Origin: Pempheris klunzingeri
Taxonomy: Eukaryota > Chordata > Actinopteri > Acropomatiformes > Pempheridae
DNA length: 64,000 bases
Direction: 5' to 3'
NCBI RefSeq assembly: GCF_042242105.1
Contig: NC_092012.1
Location: forward strand, 3,209,970-3,273,969
Made by a program: the position numbers and the translations under genes. Shown in pieces: positions 1 through 12,941 of the stretch. Numbering within the stretch: the first letter of the stretch is position 1; the number at the start of each line of letters is the position of its first letter. The notes under the pieces were generated by a model. The model did no database searches, had not been told where the DNA came from, and was given only the letters and a program-made list of their open reading frames with translations.

Positions 1-250
1 AGTCTGGGGGCTTGTAGGTGAATTTAGTTTGTGCGTCCATCCACACGAGGGTCTTTGTAGAAGCTGCCGTCACTCAGGCCCATGCAGATCGCAGTGGAAA
101 ATAGCATGATACCGTTTCTTCCAGCATGTGTAACTTTAGTTACGGTGCTGCTGGCAGTCGTGTGGTAAACTTTCCGTGCTGCCACGGCCCTCATGTCCAC
201 TGTGAGGCCTGCTGGGTTTGGGTTTTTCCTCGACATCTGCTAGTTTTTAG

Positions 251-285
<35 letters not shown>

Positions 286-405
286 TCTCTCCCGGTTCCT
301 TCTCTTCACCTCCTGCTTGTTTCTGTGTCCCAGCCACCTCCCTCCCTGTCCCTTTATTTCCAATAATAAACTAATGAGCCACTGACTGAAGCTCTTCCCT
401 GCCAG
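1..405 (+). other. partial adamtsl5 intron
   Basis: This is the 3' part of the intron before the first visible adamtsl5 exon. It ends in a plausible pyrimidine-rich acceptor (ccctgccag). It holds a (CT)n microsatellite at 252-283. I looked for the preceding thrombospondin-1/cysteine-rich exon and saw no match, so upstream exons must lie left of the window. Confidence 0.75.
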
Positions 406-540
406 GCTCTAACCCCTGTGAACTGAGCTGCCTGGCCTTGGGGCACAACTTCTACTACAACTTTGGCCGTGTGCTCGATGGCACAGCCTGCGACAAGGAA
501 CCCGGAGCAGTGTGTGTCAACGGGCGCTGCCTGGTGAGTG

Positions 541-571
<31 letters not shown>

Positions 572-1989
572 TTACATATTCCACTCATGCATTTGGTGTC
601 CAGTAAAGCTTATTTTAAAATAACATTTCAATTCAATCTGCATCTAGTGACACAACACACAGTCCTGACTTATTATTCTCTTTATTATTTTTTTTAGTTG
701 TATGTAGCAGTGTTACTGGGAACCAGAGACACAAGTATTTCACTGCCAGTGATTGCTTCATGTAACTGCTGAGCATGTGACAATAAAGTCTTTGATTTGA
801 TTTGATTTGATTTACTGCACACTGTTCCCTGAACGCTTTCTAGCTCATATAGTCATGTTTTTATCTAATTATTGAATTCACCCTTTTCTTTTGGTCTGTT
901 TGGTTTCCACCAACTCCTGAGAGAAATATCTCACTCTTCAGTTCCACCGTGTTCACCAGATAGTCACTGGTTGTGTCCATTTGCTGCTTCGTGGTCAATG
1001 TGCAGGTTGTGTTGAGCTCGTTTGCTGGAAACATCTGGCTGCTGCTGCTGCTGCTGGAAACGAGGAGAACGAACCCTACAATACATTTGCTAAAATAGGC
1101 AAAAAGCTCAGTAAAGCTGCAGAATTGGTTGTTTTGTCACTACAACTGGAATGATCGAGGTTAGCGTGGCGCAGTTTCCCATACAATTTGATTAATGTGC
1201 CATTAAAGGTGTTCTGCAAGCATGAACATGACCATATTTCACAAATTCATCCAGAACTGACCCAAAATCTTAAAATGAAGGGATTTAACCTGCTGAATGA
1301 TCTTCTGCTCACATGAAACCAACTTTTACACTCTGTGATTGGATGGTTCTTACCAAAAAGTTCTAGTACCTCAGACTTTCTCACAATACAGAGCTGTTCA
1401 TCTGTTGTCCTGATGATTGAACCAGAAGAGTTTCGTGTCCATTCGAGCCCTAAAAATGCTCCAGTGTCACTCATGAATGGGACTTTTACCTCCAGTACCC
1501 TGAACACCTGAAGTAACTCCTCCGGCGTCTATCAGCCCGATGCAGAATTCAAAATGTGGCAGGACTGAGCCGAAGTTTCTCTCTCTCTCTCCCTTTCCTC
1601 TCTTCATTCCCACCCTGTTGTGGTATAAATGATGTTGACCACTCTGACTGGAGCTCTCCGGAGAAGTGAACTCCATGCTGTGCGTTAGGGCCAGAGTGCA
1701 CTCATCAGTGTGGACTTCAGCCTTCAGTTGGCATTACAGCTCTGCTCAGCACACAGTCCAGAGTCCTGCTCCCACATCCAGCCTGTCCCCTGCTCACCCT
1801 CTCACCCTCACACAGATGGCTGGAAATGAACTTGAATGCTTCGGGTCCTTCGGCACATGCAGATTAATCGCATACACACGTAATACTTAGTAGACACACA
1901 AGGGTGCACTCACAGGCAACGTTGTTTCTACACCACTGACAAAGGATTAACATGTCTATGTTTACATATGTCTGTATATGCAGTATTTA

Positions 1990-2020
<31 letters not shown>

Positions 2021-2195
2021 GCATGCTAACGTGTGGTGTAAATAAGTGGATTTATGGGCCGTTGACTCGGCTGGCTGAGGTCAGAACAGCACAGGGCCTG
2101 AAACAGGAAGCAGATGCAGCCTGCAGCTGGTGTGGAGGGCTGCAGGTCACAAATTGAGATCAGCCTGCAGAACACATGGCTGATCTGCTCTGGAC

Positions 2196-2277
<82 letters not shown>

Positions 2278-3908
2278 GATGCTCTTCCCAGCTAATTATG
2301 CACATTTCTTTTATCTGCTGTGCTAAATGTTGATCTGAGGGGTCGTATCTGATTCTATTTTCTGACAATCTACAAAATAAGTGCCAGCCATGAATTCCCA
2401 CGACCAAAGAGGGTGTCTTCAAACTGTTGGCTCCGTCTGGCCAACAGCCCAAAACCCAAATATGCTTTTGGTTTACGATATAGAATAGAAACAAGACCAA
2501 GAGTCTACAGCTAAGTTAGCGTCTCTAGAGAGAGTGACAAGGCTAGCATGCTGCTTAGAGCTGCTTAGCATGCTACCATTTTTAATTAGCACTAAATACA
2601 AAGTGCAGGCATTTGGTCATAAAGAAAAAATTAAACAAATTAAAAAAAAAAAGAATTTGAGAAGCTGAAACCAGAAAGTGGCTTCATTTTTTTCTTGATG
2701 GATGACTTAAGTGATAGATACATGATCAAAATAGTTGTGAATTGATATTCTGTTGATTGACTGTTTGGGCTGCAACAAGCAATTATCATCATAATCAATT
2801 AATCTGATTATTTTCTTGATTAATCAATTAAAATGTCTAGCTCAGTTTCTCAGAGCTCAAGTTGACATGTTCAGTCGTCAGTCCTAAATTTACAATGATA
2901 GAAAACAGAGAATAAAACAGATTTTTGGCTTTTTTATGTGAATAGTAAATTAAACAGTTCAAAATAGTTGCAGACAATCAATTAGACGATCAATTAATGG
3001 ACTAATTCAACCACATACCATAAAGCAGAGCAGCTGCTCAAAACCAACTAAACTGATCCATTAACTCAGGTTTATTTCTACACTCTCAGAGTTGGAACAA
3101 CACAGATGCTTTTGCCTGCATGCTTGGTTTCGGGTGTTTGCAGGACGACGGTCGCTCCCTCAGTGGGGCCCTCGTGCACTTTGCCACTCTGTCACTGAGA
3201 ATTCATTTCCTGTTGTGCATGCACAAATGCTTGGAGTGTTTTGGGGTTTTTAAAGGACTTAGGGGGCTGATTATAGGTTCCCTAGATTGTTGCTGTCTTG
3301 ACCGGGAGCCTCCCCCTTGATTGGTTTTCTCTGCAGAGCGGGAGATGAAGGCCAGAGAAGAAAGCGGCCACTGTAATCTATCTAGCAACAAGCTTCTCCA
3401 CACACCATAAACTATCCAGCTCATCCTCCGTGCTCTTTGCTTTGGCATTTCAGCGTTTACAGAGACAACCCTCCAACCAGCCCTCCTCTCTTAAGGCCCC
3501 GAGCGGCTGTTTTTCCCCAAAGTAAATGTTTGTGAGGGGGAGAAAATGACAGAGAGGAACAAATAAGAGAAGGAGAGTGAGAGCGGGTTGAGTTGAGTTA
3601 TGGTGGAAGGTTTAAGGTGCCTGTACTGGAGGGACAAAACAAAAAGATAAGTTGCCAGGGCTCTCGACAGAAAATGTGCAAAGCTGGAGTGCTGTGTATC
3701 GACACGCTGTCAGAGAAACAAGTTTCTGCAGAGAAACCAGATCAAACTGTTGTTTGTTCCGTTTGTGTGACACACAGAAGCCCGGCTGTGACTCCATCTT
3801 GGGTTCAAAGCAGCAGGAGGATGCCTGCATGGTGTGTGGAGGACAAAACACCACCTGCCTGCACCACAAGAGTGTGTACCAGAGCAACGGGCTGGAGGCA
3901 GGTAGGAT

Positions 3909-3941
<33 letters not shown>

Positions 3942-6900
3942 CACACACACACACACACAGTCATTGTACTGTCTACATGAGGAATCAATTGCAGCAGTTT
4001 CAGACCAACATGATCTGGGGATAATTCCAGGCCTTCATTGTGTTTCCCCTCCCAGTGTTATTAGTCAATCAAGTTAAGTCAAGAGGTTATTGTTCTGTGA
4101 TAAAGTGAACATTAACCATGGCAACAGTTTTGCCAAACAAAACCTGTTGGCTGCCTTCCAGGAAGAAATTCAGCTAACAACAGGTCCTCCTAAATTACAG
4201 TTGTTGAGTTTTCAGGAAGGAGGAAGAAGAACACTGAGTTCTTCGGGCCAAAGTCGAGGCTCCAAATGGCACTTTGGCTCAGAGCCACCCAAACATTTTC
4301 TGCCTACGCTGGTACCTGTGGTTCAGAACATCAAACATGTCGGGAGGAGGTCAAAATCTGAAGGGTTTTCTTTGGCTTGTCTGTACACCCCCTATCAAAA
4401 GGGGAGAATGTTTTTAAAATGAGGGACTATGAAGGTCATTTACATATGATATATATATATATAATAAACCTCTTTCATCACAGGTTACCAAGATCACAGT
4501 ACAACAGTCTCTTCTGAGTCCACGTGACTTTCAGCTTTCTTTGAAATGTGCAACATAAACCAAAACCAAACTGCTCTAACAAAGTATAAAGATTTGCTCT
4601 GTTGCTCAGACCAAAGAATATGAACTGTTTAGTGTTCAAACATCCAAACAAATGACGCATACGCATGCAAACACCTCAGTACAAAGCTGGGACAATGTTA
4701 GAAATGTCGTGCTGTAACTTCCTGCTCTGACTGAAACTGTGAATCTGAAGTTCTTCCTCTCTCCATCTCCACGTGGCTCAATTACAGACACACCTGTTGA
4801 AAGTTACTGCAGACGAGTGCAACAGTTTTCTGTACACCGTGTGGAGGCTTCCCAAAAAACTGTGAAAGAAAGTGATGCAGTGGCAGTATAGAAATAACCG
4901 CAGTCACATTCATTCACTTCTGGAAAAAAAACAAACATTTGTATTTGTCGTGGTATTTTTAATTCTTGCCCTGCTCATTACCTGCTGTGCATAAATGAGA
5001 AGATCATTGTTGTGGTTCATGGGGTCCCTGTTTTTCTACACCCCTTCCCTCCAAGAGTCCTGCTTGGCATAACGTCCCGTATGTTGTAATAATTTATTAC
5101 ATATCATTTGCTAACAAAGCAAGTTACTTTCTAGCTTGTAAAGACTGGTGGAAGTGGTGTCTTTCTATTGTTCTTTATGAAAAATTCCACAAATCAGCAG
5201 CATTTTGTAGTTCGTCAAGCCTCTGGTCTAATGAAGTGTTTCTTTTGACATGTGAGGAAAGAAACATTGTCAGCGTTATATGTTAAACTTGTAGAAACGT
5301 TTTCCTGTTATTCTTTAATCTGCTCTGGTTCTTTGTCCTTCTAACAATCAGCACGGTAAAAAATCACTTGTTATATTGGGATGAAGGCTGTGATGGGCCG
5401 GTAGAACCATTTTGGCAGTGATGTAGAAGGGAAGGAAAATTGAATTAGCTGTTTTCAAAGTAGGTAATTTAGATCCCGTGTTGCCCTGTACGGAGAACTG
5501 AATAACACTGTGAGAGATTTAACACATCACAGCCTCACACACATGTACACACAAAAAGAAAGCAGCCAACACCTCTGGCTCTGCAACAGTAGCTTCCTCG
5601 CACAGCTCTGTGCACCGGCGGAGCAGAGCGCCGGCCATAATGGCTCAGATTGAGCAAGAAGAAAACAGGCTGATAATGGCCGCTTTGTTTGGGCGACTCG
5701 ACAGCCTTGGGAGGTTTTCTCTCCTCCTGCAGCTGCGTTTCCCAACAGAGGGAGAACTGATGGAGGGCGGCTGCACAAAATTGCTCCTCACAAGGTCAGA
5801 CGGCGATGGCCTCGAGCTCGTCGCTGCCTGTGTGTAACTTCTCCCTCAGCCGCGACGCTACGTCTTCATATAGCTAATGAAGCTGTTGAACCTTGTGCAT
5901 AGTTTCTCTCTGAAAGGGGTAAGCAGGGGCAACCAGAGTTACAGGCCGTAATGAATGGAGTTCATCCCGCGGTTACTTTTTACTCCAGAACAGCAGGGGA
6001 ACCATAGAGCTGTCCCAGCCTCTTTTTGTTTCAGCTCAGATGTGAAGTATCACTCGGTAATGAATGGTTGTGGTTTCAGCTCGTTCATAAATTGTCTCTC
6101 TTGGTGCTTGTAAACCGATCATGGACACCGTTAATCGTAGTTAATCATTACAGACGAAATACAAACAATGAAGACTTGGAGGAAGCAGAGTGACACGAGC
6201 AACATCCTGCCAGTCTTTGCAAAAGAACGTAATTATTTGATTACTAATTCAGATTATTTGTGACCTACTGATTACCTATCAGTTACTGATTGCTGAAAAA
6301 TGGCAGATGATGATTTAGTGTGCTTTTTAAAGATTAACCCTGAGTATAAAGTACAGTGTGAACTGAAGGCCTGCAGCACTTTCTCCTGTTTAAAGTCACT
6401 CCACGAACCAGTGGGACAGTAAAATGTTTGGAGACGTATCTGCAGCTTTTACTAGATCAGAGTTTTTAGCTGCTAAGCCCTAAAACTGCTCTTTTAAAGT
6501 GGTACATCAGTGTGGTATTTTAAAAAAAAAAGAACAGCCAAGGAAGGCCAAGATATCCTGACGACTTGTCCCACGTATGGGTCAAGCTCCCCAACAGCCC
6601 TGGATCCCGCACTACCCATGATGCAACTTGACGGTACCTGTCATTACATCCATTCATTTTGGCAGCGCTAGAGCCCAACACACAACTACAGGCGTGAGCC
6701 GTAACGCCGCCCGTGTAGACGGCTGTTCCGATTGAAATAGACACTAATCAGCTCTGTCAGATGCACATTAGACGGACTGAAAAATGTGGCAGTGGCCCCC
6801 CGTGTGGACAAGCATTTAGACCCCCCCCCTGCTTGGGAAACACATCACGTGAGATGATATCTCTTGAGTAACTTTGTCAAAGTTAACCTCCAGAGCAACA

Positions 6901-9900
6901 GAAGACGTAATACAAGAGTTTGTTAAAGGGTGTGTAGTACTCCCTGTGACTAGTTAGTTGACTTTGATGTGTAAAATTAGTGGAGTGCTCCTTTAACAAC
7001 AAGGACATGATAAGTTAAGTTACTTTACATCAGCTTCAGTGTCCGGTCAACCTGCAGCCTGAGCAGGATTATGTGTTACTTAAATTTAATGTGAACCTTC
7101 ATTTAGATTCAAATAGCTTTCAGCTGTTTTTAGTGCAGCGTGTGTGTCCCTTCTTGTAAAAACCAACTTCCTTTAATTTTGCAAAGTAGTTAAAAGAGGT
7201 GACATTAATTTGAAACCCAAGCCTCTAACTGAGTGTCTCTGTTTTCCAGGAGGACCTTTTGGATACAACGAAGTCGCCATGATACCGGCTGGAGCCACTC
7301 ACATCCGAGTCACTGATAACAGCAGGAATTATCTTGGTAAGATTCGGCACGTCACACAGGAGAAGCAGAGGAACTCGCTTTGCGTCAGCGGCACCATGGC
7401 TGCGGTGTAAATCAGACACTTTAAATGAAGTCCTAGCATTACTGTTACTTCCTCTCCCCAGAAACAGGAGGGGCTCAGCAGTCCCATCTGGTCTCTGGAC
7501 CTGCTCTGTGTTTTCCAGGCAACATAATAACCAAGGGCATCTATTCTCAACCTTGTTTATGAGACTAAAATAAATCAGGCCCCTGAAATGGGACCACACT
7601 GTGGTCTAGAAAAGGGACGCTCGTAAAGGCTTTATCTGACCACCGGGGCAAAGCAGGTGAAGGTGCTTGTTTCCATTTCATGTCATGGAAAATCTTTCTC
7701 CCAGCACTAAGGAGAGACAGCGCCCATATATAGCCAGCTAGCATGTTTCTGTGCCTTTCAACCTGCTTTTACCTCAACATGACCCACTTATATGGAGAGC
7801 TAATTGTTGGCATTTAGGAATGTTTGACTCACCTCAAATAACACCAAACTTTTCCTTCCTCCTTCCTTCCTTTCTTCTGTCCTTTGCCATCTATCCTCAT
7901 CCAGCCCTTCAGAATGGTCGCTCCCAGTTTGTGATCAATGGTAACTGGAAAATCAGCATTCCAGGCGAGTACAATGTAGCCGGGACGAAGCTCCTGTACC
8001 GACGCTCAGCAGACACCTGGGAGAGCTTCGAGGTCCCAGGACCCACCCAGGAGGACCTCCATCTAATGGTGAGAGATCCAGGATACAGTTTGGTCTCAGG
8101 AGCTGCAAATCTCTCGATGTTTCACAGCTTTTTGTCATATTTGCCAGTTTTTTGGCGTCATTGTCAAGACAATGTAATGTTTTTGGCTTACTTTATTGGC
8201 ACCATTGAGCCAGGCACGCACCAAAACCAGTAAAAGATAAACACATTCTTTTTTCCTACATTGTGCAATATACTGTGAAATTGAAGCCATCTGGCTTATC
8301 GTTAAGCATTTCACAAGGTTAGTAAAACATTAGGATTGAATAAATTATTGATTGTTACCATTCAGGAGCTGTGCAGGTATTTTGCAAACAGACCTGGCTC
8401 AGCTACCAAACAGCTGTGAGCTATTGCTTCCTCCTGAGATGCTGGAAGAACACGAGTCTGAAGTCCTGTAAATCACTGATGGTGGTGAACACTGTGTGCT
8501 GTTTGTTTCTTTTGACGACTTCATATCAAATTTTAATACATCGACACTCACTGCTTCCTCTTCCTCCAGCGCTCTGGGTTTGGCCTATAATTTGTCCTGG
8601 TACTCTTGTAGCTCTAACCCTAAAACTAAGGGCTAGCTAGGCGCTAGATTAATACTTAATGTTTCCTTGTGTGCAGGTGCTGGCGACAGACAACAACCCA
8701 GGGATAGAGTATGAGTACTGGTTGCCACCAGACCAGTACGCCCTCTTCCACGGGAGGAGGAGTCCTCTGCGTCAAGCTCACCACACTGCAGATTACCTTC
8801 CCTGGGATCAACCTACAGCCACCACCACCACCACCACCACACGTGCTCCTCCTGTCACCACCCGACCCTACTGGCGTAAGTTTTGCCTCCAGCTTCATTT
8901 AATCCCCCATAAGTATATTCTTAGATGAAAGAATGGCTTTAAAGGAGTACATCTCCCCAAAATCTAAGCCAATAAATTATCTACTCATGTCCATGTCAGT
9001 CAAAACTCAAATGAAGTTGCGACATTAGTGCTGCATACACACAGCCACCTCATTTATTTCAATGGGGCCACTATGTTGGCACTCGCAGGCTTCTGCAAAA
9101 TAAAACACAGCATCGTCCGGCAAGAAGTTGAGCCTGGCTCAACGTTTGCTGTCGCATGATATCACATCACCTGGCAAAGTGCTGGGCCAGACAATCAAAT
9201 ACATCCAAGCACAGCTTACTGGTAGGTTTCTTTCTAATGTATTTCTACTGTTTACCTGAATTGTTGCAATGAAGGATAAAATGATTTTTGTTGTTGTGAT
9301 AAAATCCCAGATTTGTAAAAAAGTGTTTTGGTGTCTGAAAAGTCTTCAAACTCATTGATCAGATATTCAGACTGGATTTCCTGCATAGTATAACATCATC
9401 TCACCAGTCCCTGAGGCAACATATACTAGTGCTGTTTTGTTTTCAGGTCGACATCCAGTAATTTTGCATTTATTGGAAAATTACAGTAGCTCTGGTAGTT
9501 TCTCAATCTTCTCCCACAACTCTAAAGCAAAGGACAACGTCAAAAACAGATAAATGCCCATTAAAGTAAAATTCTAGTTTCACACAACCTTATTTTTTAG
9601 TGTTGTCCTTGTTGATTTTGGTCAACTGCTTGGTGAGTTGAACACATCGACGTCACTAAAAAGGAAAAGACACTCGAGATGACCAGACAGGTTAGAGTAG
9701 AAAATAACAGGGAATGATCAACTTACAACCCAAAATGTCTGTTGTCAAACATCCAACGCAGTTTAAAATGTGATTTCATCATTTAACTTTGACTTATTGC
9801 TTACCGTAGTTGTGTGCCAACATGAGATTCCTTTGCAAGGTGGGATCATTACTGTAATTTAACATTCGTTCACTTGTACCTCCAAATAAAGTGGTTTAGA

Positions 9901-12900
9901 TAATACGGCTAACCTGGTTGTTTAGAACCCGACTGATGCGTTAATCTTTCTTGTCCCACACGACTTTGTAGCTGTTGTAGGAGAGCTGCTGTGTTCCTCC
10001 TGTGTTCATAACTGACAGGAATGTTGGCCACATATACCAAAATAAAACACCCCTAATGTCTATCAGTGCATGTAACAGATTTAACACATTGTACCCAAGA
10101 TGTTCCTCACTGGCTTTGATCTACAACATAACAACAGTCATTCTACACAAGCAAACAGTCTTTGTTAATGTGGAAAATATTAAGAGCTATTGAGAGAAAT
10201 ACTAGACCTTAAAACATCTTGATAGTGCACTGTTGGAGTCTTAAAAGTGACTGTGGAGTCTGAGTGACTGTGAGTATGTTGAGTTAAAGGTAAGATAGAA
10301 ACTTTTGGCTCTCCTATGGCCTTTAATGGAGTTTCAGCTGACGGGGGTTTAGTAGATGGTGACTGAACTTTAATTTCAGGGTGAACGACTCCAGTAAGAC
10401 AGAAATATTAAGCCAAGATTAGCAGATGAGTGCGTTTCATTGCCTGCCCAGGAGTAGAGTTTTACCAGGATACTGATATTTTGTCTTATTTTAACTGGAT
10501 GAAGTGTCAGCCTTTAGTCAGGATTGATCTTGGTTATACTGAAAGCCCTGCACACCCTCACAGGTGTTCCCTATCATGCTCTAATAAGAACGATTAAGGA
10601 AGTTGTCCAAAGCTAACAGGTGCAACAAACTAACAGGAGGATGAGGGAGAGCCAATCGATCACCATCTGTCCACGCCCACAAAGTCTGGAGGGGAGGCAC
10701 AGTCAGGCACAATAAGTGGAAACACCTGCGAGGTGGACGATAGGTTTGAAATAATCCATCTTGAGCTCACGTTTGATTTAAAAGCGTTTATCTGCAGGCT
10801 GACCTGGTTGCTGCAGCAGAGGAATGCAGCTGGTTTATCTCTGGCGATAAGCCTGCAGTACACATGTGCTGAATCTCTCCGTACCTCCTTAAATACTCAC
10901 ATTCACATGGAAATGTGCACGCAGCCTGAGGACTTGTGCCTTCTGTCGGAATCCGTCCAGTTCTGTAATAAATCTCAGTAGCCTCTCAGGAAATGTGTTC
11001 CAGCTGATCGGACAGAATTGGACCAGAAATAGTGATTTACTGATTGTGTTGGTTGTTTGTTAGGTATGTTATGACTTTACATATTGAGCAGGACATCATA
11101 GGGTTTAGAATTATCTGAAAGATTGCTGTTTTGTATGAATATTTGTTTTTCATATGGCATTGGACTGTTTGCACTCACATTTTTGAGAGAGGTCTGTTTC
11201 ATTACAAGAAATACAAACAAAGAAATTCCTTTTTTCTTTTGATCTCTTGTGCAACACAGTGACCTGAAGTGTGCCAGCATTTCCTTCATTTTATTTTTGA
11301 CAGAAGGCTGTTTGAGTTACTTGATTATACAGATGTTAGTGCCTGGACAAATACACAAATACACTGCAGATCTTCCAACTCTCTGCTGTCTTGCTGAACT
11401 AAAATGAGCAGCAGCAAACTTGGCCTAAAGAGTCTGAGGAAGAGCACAACATCAAATGTGTATTTGCCATCCACACTCTTCGACTTGGTTCTGGTGTCAC
11501 TGTTTTTGATCCAGATCATGCGACAGTTCCTTTATACCCTTTGAAAGAAGGGAATGTTGGCCTTTTACTGACGACGCCTGCATTTACACTTCAAAAATCC
11601 TAAAAGTTGTGTGTGTTTGTGAAGATTATGTTGCTGAAAAAAAACATGAAAGTATCTTTATCTTGTGTTTGCCACAGAGCGTAATTTCTGCAATAGTCCA
11701 AAATCTAATGGAAAAATCCCATTGGCTTTTTGTCAAGGGAACCAGGAAGATGCTTTTTACTGTGTTGGCCTACAAAACATGTCAAGATGAAAATGGAGAA
11801 GCTGCTAAATGTGGATGGTAGTGAGACAACTCTAAAAACATCATGTGTGCCAGTGACCAAAAAACAGCAGCATGGTTTCCTTTAGCTGCTTTTTTTTTTT
11901 CATTTGACTTAAAAGCGTGAAAACCAACACATAGGGGCTTTGAAATAATTAATTTATGACTAAAATTAAGAACATTTATTTCATTAGTTTCCTGTGAAAA
12001 GATGGTTTATTCAAAATTTAGCCAGCTGTTTACAACATTGTTGACAGTGTGTGTGTGTCTCTGTGTGATTTGGATCAGTTTTAAGGCCCGTGAAGCCGCC
12101 ACGCGAAAGTCCACACCACAGCCGCCGCCAGCGCCCTCACCAGCCCATCCTGCCCCGCTTGGAGCGGGAGGAGAACCACAGGAACCTGCTGCCTCAGCCC
12201 TCGCCTGGAAGTATGTCACCTTTTTCCCCACTCAGCCCGTCCCCAGCTCTCTATTTGTAGATGTGAATCTGGATCCTCAGATGGTGTTTGCTATTTGGGA
12301 CTTGTTATTGACTCCCAATATGAAAACAAGCATGTTTTATGCATAATTCTCAACATATCAAAGCATTTTAAGGTCTTTTTTCTTGTATTATGACCATGTT
12401 TGTGAGCTGGTCTTTGCTTGGTTGGTCATGCAGGGCACTGTGGGAAATGTCAGCGGGTTAAAGGTCGCAGGGAACGCCAGAGACAGTATTGCCAGAAGGA
12501 CTTTGGTGAGTCTGAACCTTGTGGTTTTGCTGGTTTTAAGTAGCTTGTGCCTGAGCGCTGACTTTAAATGGAGATATCTCATTGAACTATCTCTGTTTCC
12601 TGTTAGTTTTCCGGGCCAAAGTCCTCGGGAAGCTGTACAGAGGTGAGGAGACGCGCTATGACGTCCAGATCATCCACACCTACCGGAACAGCTTCCGTCT
12701 GGAGCACCGGGAGTTCTTGTGGGTCCCGAACGTGTGTGACTGCCCCCACCTGCAGGAGGGGAAACAGTATATACTGATGGTGCGTCGTCACATTAACTAT
12801 GAGCACACGCTAAACCGCATCCTGCTGGAGGAGGACAGCTACGTGGTGCCGTACAGACCCAGAGAGGACGAACTGCTGCAACCACTCGAAAGACTTTGCA

Positions 12901-12941
12901 GCAACAGAGGACCCAAACAGCCAGCACGACTGAGGGGATGA
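406..12941 (+). CDS. adamtsl5: ADAMTS-like protein 5 (3' part, 8 exons)
   Basis: Secreted extracellular-matrix protein of the ADAMTS-like family; it lacks the protease domain, and family members bind matrix/fibrillin. Coding exons: 406-533, 3778-3901, 7250-7336, 7905-8068, 8677-8875, 12079-12210, 12434-12505, 12607-12941 (stop TGA 12939-12941). All junctions are GT-AG and frames join cleanly, giving 412 residues. Order in this fragment: cysteine-rich region with GRVLDGTAC and CMVCGGQNTTC (about 1-83, NTT glycosylation sequon), spacer with IPAGATHIRV and NPGIEYEYWLP (about 84-205), a Thr-run then Arg/Pro/His-rich linker (about 205-280), and a C-terminal netrin-like module starting at CGKCQRV, with FRAKVLG and VCDCPHL (about 280-412). 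Spacer plus netrin-like module is specific to ADAMTSL5 in this family as I know it. The N-terminal TSP1 part is outside the window. Exon 3 has a NAGNAG acceptor, so 7253 is an alternative start. Confidence 0.93.
538..566 (+). repeat. (GT)n array just inside a 5' splice site
   Basis: About 14 GT units begin four bases after the GTGAGT donor (534) of the first visible adamtsl5 exon. UG repeats in RNA are bound by proteins such as TDP-43 and CELF, so an effect on splicing is possible but only inferred. Confidence 0.9.
770..814 (+). repeat. LINE/SINE-like 3' tail with (TTTGA)n
   Basis: The motif gtgacaataaagtctttgat followed by repeated TTGAT units is the typical 3' end of teleost L2-type retroposons. 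Only the tail region is recognisable; the body upstream is too decayed for me to classify. Confidence 0.55.
2197..2268 (+). repeat. (GT)36 microsatellite
   Basis: An uninterrupted run of 36 GT units, the longest simple array in the left part of the window. It lies in an adamtsl5 intron. Such a perfect array is probably length-polymorphic. Confidence 0.95.
2390..3010. repeat. old AT-rich interspersed repeats, two fragments
   Basis: Text resembling the common teleost repeat built from 'gtcttcaaactg...cagcccaaaaccca...gagaagctgaaacc' and 'gggctgcaac...ttgattaatcaatta' occurs here in two adjacent fragments (about 2390-2700 and 2755-3010). Similar text recurs at 21.95-22.24 kb and about 40.32-40.51 kb. 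Assignment to a named family was not possible by eye. Confidence 0.55.
3902..7249 (+). other. adamtsl5 intron (3.3 kb)
   Basis: Apart from the CA array, a short (AT)n at 4448-4463 and a repeat-like stretch at about 6535-6740, I see no gene or RNA. An open frame at 4090-4422 has no recognisable domain and no splice context. A TTAAAGGAGCACTCCAC-like terminus (reverse strand) near 6975-6995 resembles the start of a repeat at 21.89 kb. Confidence 0.6.
3909..3959 (+). repeat. (CA)n array next to a 5' splice site
   Basis: About 25 CA units with one CG interruption start 7 bases after the donor (3902) of the second visible adamtsl5 exon. Intronic CA repeats close to donors are known hnRNP L binding sites, so regulated splicing is possible. 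Confidence 0.93.
8818..8841 (+). repeat. coding (ACC)n run encoding poly-Thr
   Basis: Six ACC codons plus ACA lie inside the fifth visible adamtsl5 exon and encode seven threonines in the linker between the spacer and the netrin-like module. Threonine-rich linkers are often O-glycosylated. The repeat stays in frame if it changes by whole units. Confidence 0.9.
8876..12078 (+). other. adamtsl5 intron (3.2 kb)
   Basis: No convincing gene, RNA or well-preserved transposon was seen here. Sequence is moderately AT-rich with scattered low-complexity T and A runs. The short open frames (for example 10733-10981 and 11609-11821) have no recognisable domains. Confidence 0.6.

Larger units (their letters stand above)
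534..3777 (+). other. adamtsl5 intron (3.2 kb)
   Basis: Intron with no exon-like open frame that fits the gene. It holds the (GT)n at 538-566, a retroposon tail near 790, an interspersed-repeat fragment at about 890-960 shared with 23.94-24.03 kb, a (CTG)n at 1038-1056, (GT)n arrays at 1990-2021 and 2197-2268, and old AT-rich repeats at 2390-3010. The stretch 1060-1980 shows nothing else that I recognise. Confidence 0.7.

Noticed and set aside
2147-2500. Long open frame with a poly-His/Thr run on the minus strand
   Set aside because: The frame stays open only because it crosses the (GT)36 microsatellite; the rest is repeat text.
4090-4422. 110-codon plus-strand open frame in an adamtsl5 intron
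   Set aside because: No recognisable domain, no fitting splice sites, and no place in the continuous adamtsl5 protein.
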